Source: JBDUCV01 sp040003255
GTDB taxonomy: Bacteria; Actinomycetota; Actinomycetes; Mycobacteriales; Jatrophihabitantaceae
Reading direction: 5' to 3'
Length of the DNA stretch: 9,781 bases
Assembly (NCBI GenBank): GCA_040003255.1
Contig: JBDUCV010000080.1
Coordinates: 1-9,781 of the forward strand
A program made the position numbers and the translations under genes. The notes beneath the pieces were generated by a model. The model made no database searches. It was not told the origin of the DNA and worked only from the letters and a program-made list of their open reading frames with translations. This document shows positions 6,226 through 9,781 of the stretch, in pieces. How positions within the stretch are numbered: the stretch's first letter is position 1; every line of letters begins with the position of its first letter.

Positions 6226-6729
6226 TTAGCGAGTAGGCAAGCCGTCGATGCTCGCCGCGTTCTTCGTCTGCCAGTACGTCTCGTAATGCGCGGTCGGCCG
6301 GTGGAGCTGCACCCGGTCGAGGACGTCGCGGTCGCCGACGAAGTCCAGCCGCGGCACCGAGTAGCCACACGAGTCGGCCACTCGCTCGACCTCGACCACG
6401 ATGATCGACCGCTGGCCGTGCGTCCGATCCTTGCCGAACGATCCGCGCAGCTCGTCGAATGACGCGTCACCGGGCAGGATGACCCGCCCGATCCCGTGCA
6501 GCCGGACGATCTTCGGCGGACCGGCGAACGCGCAGCACATGATTACGATGCGGCCGTTCTCGCGCAGGTGCGCGACAGTCTCCGCCCCGCTACCGGAGTA
6601 GTCCCGGTAGGCAACCCGCCGTGGACCGAGCACCGCGAACGTCCCGGCCATGCCCTTCGGTGAGACATTGACGTGGCCGTCCGCACCGAGCGGTGCCGTG
6701 CCGACGAAGAAGACCGGCTGGCGCAGCAA
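6226..6729 (-). CDS. Pyridoxamine 5'-phosphate oxidase-like FMN-binding-fold protein, N-terminus interrupted by TAG
   Basis: 167 residues from TTG at 6729, the first usual start after an in-frame stop. The split-barrel family signature FFVGTAPLGADGHVNVSPKG occupies residues 7-26. It is followed by VAYRDYSGSGAETVAHLRENGRIVIM (about 39-64) and a C-terminal YWQTKNAASIDGLPTR tail usual in this group. The family includes flavin-, F420- and haem-binding members; substrate and cofactor are not known here. Reading the frame upstream shows an ATG at 6774-6772 that overlaps the fumC stop as ATGA, then AGC GCA GCG, then TAG at 6762-6760, then codons for DGIDDALARW before TTG 6729. The DDALARWLLRQ segment looks like the family's first helix. 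The protein is therefore either shortened by a recent nonsense mutation, restarted at TTG or a rare ATT, or read through. No good Shine-Dalgarno precedes TTG 6729. It is the last gene of the glpX-fumC cluster. Confidence 0.8.
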   Translation of the reverse strand: MLRQPVFFVGTAPLGADGHVNVSPKGMAGTFAVLGPRRVAYRDYSGSGAETVAHLRENGRIVIMCCAFAGPPKIVRLHGIGRVILPGDASFDELRGSFGKDRTHGQRSIIVVEVERVADSCGYSVPRLDFVGDRDVLDRVQLHRPTAHYETYWQTKNAASIDGLPTR

Positions 6730-6770
6730 CCAGCGCGCGAGCGCGTCGTCAATTCCGTCCTACGCTGCGC

Positions 6771-8165
6771 TCATGACGGCGGCCGGGTCATCGACAGCAC
6801 GTCGAGTACCCGGTCGAGCTGCTCCTCGGTGACTGCGGCTGGCACGTGCCCGCGCTCGATGACCACCTCGCGGATCGTCTTGCGCTCGGCCAGCGCCTGC
6901 TTGGCGATCTTGGCGGCTTCGTCGTAGCCGACATAGTGGTTCAACGGGGTGACGATGGACGGCGAGGACTCGGCGTATTTGCGCAGGCGCTCTTCGTTGG
7001 CGGTGATGCCGGTGATGCACCGGTCGGCGAACACGCGGGCGACGTTCGCCAGCAGCCGCTCGGACTCGAGCACGTTGCGGGCAATCACCGGCAGCATGAC
7101 GTTGAGCTCGAAGTTACCCGCGGCGCCAGCCCACGCCACGGTGGCGTCGTTGCCGATCACCTGCGCGACCACCTGCAGGACCGCCTCGCACAAGACCGGG
7201 TTGACTTTGCCCGGCATGATCGAGGAGCCCGGCTGCAAATCAGGGAGCACGATCTCGGCTAGCCCGGTAAGCGGACCCGAACCCATCCACCTGATGTCGT
7301 TGGCGATCTTGTGCAACCCCACCGCGATGGTGCGCATTGCACCGGACAGCTCGACCAGTCCGTCGCGAGCACCCTGCGCCTCGAAGTGGTTGCGCGCCTC
7401 GGTCAGCGGCAGCCCGGTCTCAGCGGCCACCAACTTGATCACGTCCGCGGCGAAGCCGGCCGGAGCGTTGATGCCGGTGCCGACCGCGGTCCCCCCGAGC
7501 GCGAGTTCGGCGACGCGTGGGAGTGCGGCGTGCAATCGCTCCACGCCGTAGCGCATTTGAGCGGCGTAGCCCGCGAACTCCTGCCCGAGCGTAACGGGCG
7601 TGGCGTCCATCAGGTGCGTCCGTCCCGACTTCACGACAGAGCCGAACTCGGTCGCCTTCGCCTCCAGCGCGGCGGCGAGGTACTGCAACGCGGGGACGAG
7701 ATCGACGACCAGCCCCTTGGTGGCAGCGAGATGAATTGCGGACGGGAACTGGTCGTTGGAAGACAGCGGATCGTTCACATCGTCGTTCGGGTGCACCGGA
7801 ACGTCCAACGTCTGCGCCGCGAGCGACGCAAGCACCTCGTTGGCGTTCATGTTTGACGAGGTACCTGACCCGGTTTGGAACACGTCGATCGGAAACTCGC
7901 TGTCCCAATCCCCGCGCGCAACCTCCCCCGCGGCCGCCGCAATGGCGTCCGCCTTCGCCTGGTCGAGCAGGCCCCGGGCAGCCCGTATCCGGGCACCTGC
8001 GCCCTTGATCACGGCGAGGCCGGCGATCAGCTCGCGCTCGATCGGCAGCCCGGAGATCGGAAAGTTCTCAACCGCGCGCTGGGTTTGCGCCCGCCATCGC
8101 GCCCCGGCGGGCACCCGGATCTCGCCCATCGAATCCTTCTCGACCCGGTAGCCCTGCTCGCTCAT
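6771..8165 (-). CDS. fumC: Fumarate hydratase, class II
   Basis: 464-residue iron-independent fumarase that interconverts fumarate and malate in the TCA cycle, as a homotetramer in the cytosol. Visible landmarks are VFQTGSGTSSNMNANEV at 95-111, the substrate-binding SSNDQFPSA at 135-143, SGRTHLMDATP at 180-190 with catalytic base H184, and the fumarase/aspartase signature GSSIMPGKVNP at 313-323 with catalytic S315. These correspond closely to H188 and S318 of E. coli FumC. Length is normal. ATG 8165 is preceded by GGAGCGGAGTGAG, giving a usable Shine-Dalgarno. It lies 73 nt after the ybjQ-like gene, in a gap with a 5-bp GC hairpin (8205-8209 with 8215-8219) and no clear promoter. Its TGA overlaps the original ATG of the next gene as ATGA. 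It could be confused with argininosuccinate lyase or aspartase, but the motif set fits fumarase. Confidence 0.97.
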   Translation of the reverse strand: MSEQGYRVEKDSMGEIRVPAGARWRAQTQRAVENFPISGLPIERELIAGLAVIKGAGARIRAARGLLDQAKADAIAAAAGEVARGDWDSEFPIDVFQTGSGTSSNMNANEVLASLAAQTLDVPVHPNDDVNDPLSSNDQFPSAIHLAATKGLVVDLVPALQYLAAALEAKATEFGSVVKSGRTHLMDATPVTLGQEFAGYAAQMRYGVERLHAALPRVAELALGGTAVGTGINAPAGFAADVIKLVAAETGLPLTEARNHFEAQGARDGLVELSGAMRTIAVGLHKIANDIRWMGSGPLTGLAEIVLPDLQPGSSIMPGKVNPVLCEAVLQVVAQVIGNDATVAWAGAAGNFELNVMLPVIARNVLESERLLANVARVFADRCITGITANEERLRKYAESSPSIVTPLNHYVGYDEAAKIAKQALAERKTIREVVIERGHVPAAVTEEQLDRVLDVLSMTRPPS

Positions 8166-8238
8166 CTCACTCCGCTCCGATCACCAGCAATGCAACGATC
8201 GTAAGGCGCGAGCGGCGCCGTCCCGCGTGAGAAAGACC

Positions 8239-8634
8239 TCAGCGGACTTGGCCGGCAGATTGTCCGGCGGGTTGGCCGTAGCCCAGGTCGGTAGCGGTCT
8301 GTCGGGCCGCATCGTCGAGTGGCACCGCGACCACGGCCGTGCCATACGCACAGATCTCGGTCCAGGTGTCACCCATCTCGGAGGTGTCGAATCGCATCGC
8401 GATCACCGCGTTTCCGCCCCGCGCGCGAGCGGCTTCTAGCATCCGGTTCATAACCTCATTGCGGCTGTTGGTGAGGTTCTCGGTCATCCCCCTGAGTTCT
8501 CCACCGACGAGGGACTTCAACCCCGCACCGAGTTGGGAGAACGCATTGCGGGAGCGGACGGTGAGCCCGAAGACCTCACCGCACACCCGCTGGATCTGCC
8601 AACCCGGGATGTCGTTCGTGGTTACTACCAGCAT
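8239..8634 (-). CDS. YbjQ/UPF0145 family protein
   Basis: 131-residue small cytosolic protein of the YbjQ (UPF0145, DUF74) family, which has a pentameric fold sometimes called a heavy-metal-binding domain; its role is unknown. Features seen are the N-terminal TTNDIPGWQIQRVCGEVFGLTVRSRN, the GLKSLVGGELRGMTENLTNSRNEVMNRM segment at about 38-64, and ARGGNAVIAMRFDTSEMG at 71-88, followed by AYGTAVVAV. The last ~25 residues (DDAARQTATDLGYGQPAGQSAGQVR) go beyond the usual core of about 105 residues and are low in complexity. ATG 8634 has GAGGAG 5 nt upstream, and that site overlaps the glpX stop codon. The gap to glpX is only 9 nt, so the two genes are almost surely cotranscribed and translationally close. 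Confidence 0.9.
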   Translation of the reverse strand: MLVVTTNDIPGWQIQRVCGEVFGLTVRSRNAFSQLGAGLKSLVGGELRGMTENLTNSRNEVMNRMLEAARARGGNAVIAMRFDTSEMGDTWTEICAYGTAVVAVPLDDAARQTATDLGYGQPAGQSAGQVR

Positions 8635-8643
8635 CGGAACTCC

Positions 8644-9687
8644 TCAGTTTCGGTCGAAATCGACTGCTGAATAGGCGCGCAGCTTGCCCAGTTGGTGCAT
8701 CGAGTCGACGACTCGGATCGTGCCAGACTTAGAGCGCATGACGATCGACTCGGTGCGCACCGAGTCTGCGTAGTAACGAACTCCGCGCAGCAATTCGCCG
8801 TCGGTGACCCCGGTGGCGCAGAAGAAGATATCCTCGCCGCTCACCAAATCGCGGGTGGTCAATACCCGGTCGAGGTCGTGGCCCGCGTCGAGCGCCCGCT
8901 GCCGTTCCTCGTCGTCGCGCGGCCAGAGCCGACCCTGCAGCGTCCCGCCCATGCAGGCAACCGCGGCGGCGGCGATGATCCCCTCAGGCGTGCCACCGAT
9001 ACCGAGCAGCAGGTCGACGCCAGTACCGGGGCGAGCTGCCATGATCGCCCCGGCGACGTCGCCGTCGCTGATGAACTTGATCCGTGCTCCCGCGGCGCGG
9101 ACCTCGTCGACGAGCGCGGCGTGCCGTGGTCGGTCGAGGATGCAGACCGTGACGTCCTCTGGGTGGCCGCGTTTGGCCTTGGCGACCCGGCGCACATTTT
9201 CGGCAGCGGGCGCGGTGATGTCGACGACGTCGGCCGCTTCGACGCCGGTGGCGATCTTCTCCATGTAGAACACCGCGGACGGGTCGAACATGCTGCCCCG
9301 CTCGGCTACCGCGATCACCGCCAGTGCGTTGGGCATGCCCTTGGCCATCAGCGTCGTGCCATCGATCGGATCGACCGCGACGTCGCACAGCGGGCCGGTG
9401 CCGTCGCCGACCTCCTCGCCGTTGTAGAGCATTGGGGCGTTGTCCTTCTCACCTTCGCCGATGACGACGACGCCTCGCATCGAGACCGTGCCGATCAGCG
9501 TGCGCATCGCATCGACTGCCGCGCCGTCGCCGCCGTTCTTTTCCCCGCGCCCCACCCATCGACCGGCGGCCATAGCCGCGGCCTCGGTGACCCGGACCAG
9601 CTCGAGCGCCAGGTTGCGATCGGGCGCCTGTCGCGAGACCGCAAGCGCCGCGGGCAGTGCAGTGGCGGTCTCGGCGTGGTCGGTCAT
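8644..9687 (-). CDS. glpX: Fructose-1,6-bisphosphatase, class II
   Basis: 347-residue GlpX-type enzyme that hydrolyses fructose 1,6-bisphosphate to fructose 6-phosphate, a committed step of gluconeogenesis; it is the main FBPase in mycobacteria. Key blocks are RNLALELVRVTEAAAMAAGRW at about 24-44, GGDGAAVDAMR at 52-62 with metal ligand D54, VVIGEGEKD at 74-82, DPIDGTT at 106-112 (the Li-sensitive phosphatase motif), DITAPAAENVR, CILDRPRHA at 182-190, SDGDVAGAI at 207-215 and GIGGTPEG at 229-236. Length is normal. ATG 9687 precedes a variable N-terminal tail of about 20 residues, as in the M. tuberculosis protein. GAGGAAGGA lies about 11 nt upstream, a slightly long spacing. It is the first gene of the minus-strand cluster, and I found no convincing promoter in the 94 nt to the window edge. 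Confidence 0.97.
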   Translation of the reverse strand: MTDHAETATALPAALAVSRQAPDRNLALELVRVTEAAAMAAGRWVGRGEKNGGDGAAVDAMRTLIGTVSMRGVVVIGEGEKDNAPMLYNGEEVGDGTGPLCDVAVDPIDGTTLMAKGMPNALAVIAVAERGSMFDPSAVFYMEKIATGVEAADVVDITAPAAENVRRVAKAKRGHPEDVTVCILDRPRHAALVDEVRAAGARIKFISDGDVAGAIMAARPGTGVDLLLGIGGTPEGIIAAAAVACMGGTLQGRLWPRDDEERQRALDAGHDLDRVLTTRDLVSGEDIFFCATGVTDGELLRGVRYYADSVRTESIVMRSKSGTIRVVDSMHQLGKLRAYSAVDFDRN

Positions 9688-9781
9688 GCGATGCGCCGTC
9701 CTTCCTCGATCGGTGGCGCCATCTTGTCAGGGTCGCGTCGGGAAGCTCTAGGGCGCCAGCCGGTGCAACCCGTCGTGCTGA

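Noticed and set aside
9724..9752. Plus-strand promoter TTGTCA - 17 nt - TCTAGG for a gene to the right
   Set aside because: The -10 lacks the second-position A of TANNNT, and no start codon with coding support is visible before the window ends. A divergent gene to the right is plausible from mycobacterial synteny but cannot be shown.

Overview
The window reads as chromosomal DNA of a high-GC Gram-positive bacterium (Actinomycetota). Codon third positions are almost all G or C, GTG starts are used, TANNNT-type -10 boxes sit at leaderless spacing, and the gene set is typically actinobacterial. From memory, the order [DUF255 thioredoxin-like protein] - [short-chain Z-prenyl transferase] - [PIN-PhoH2] - [fumC] - [glpX] follows the Mycobacterium tuberculosis segment Rv1084 / Rv1086 / Rv1095 / Rv1098c / Rv1099c with the same relative orientations. 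The genes between them differ, so this is probably a non-mycobacterial relative or a deep branch. The genus cannot be told from the sequence.

Layout. Left edge: a 3'-truncated fluoride channel gene (crcB/fluC) on the minus strand, whose ribosome binding site lies in a 7-bp hairpin. It diverges from a 667-aa DUF255/YyaL protein (441-2444, plus) whose 3' end carries a perfect 14-bp inverted repeat inside the coding sequence. Its stop codon directly abuts that of a convergent, actinobacteria-specific protein with a Gly/Arg/His-rich N-terminus and a ribbon-helix-helix-like C-terminus (2445-3167, minus). That gene diverges from a cis-prenyltransferase (3267-4034, plus), followed by phoH2 (4235-5557, plus). 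A possible 30-codon ORF overlaps the phoH2 start by ATGA and occupies the position of the mycobacterial antitoxin gene phoAT. A lone biotin S-component, bioY, follows (5606-6199, plus).

The right half is a minus-strand cluster read glpX (9687-8644) -> ybjQ-like (8634-8239) -> fumC (8165-6771) -> pyridoxamine-oxidase-like gene (6729-6226). Spacings are 9 nt, 73 nt and an ATGA contact, so it is probably one operon. It joins a gluconeogenic enzyme (GlpX) to a TCA-cycle enzyme (FumC) and ends in a flavin-fold protein whose natural overlapping ATG is followed four codons later by an in-frame TAG.

Most of the window is conserved housekeeping DNA. No mobile element, CRISPR array, tRNA or rRNA was seen, and no wholly new system. 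The points most worth a second look are the amber codon after the ATGA-coupled start, the candidate phoAT-like mini-ORF, the RGG-rich RHH-like protein with TTACA direct repeats next to its ribosome binding site, the 14-bp palindrome inside the DUF255 gene, and the hairpin over the crcB ribosome binding site.
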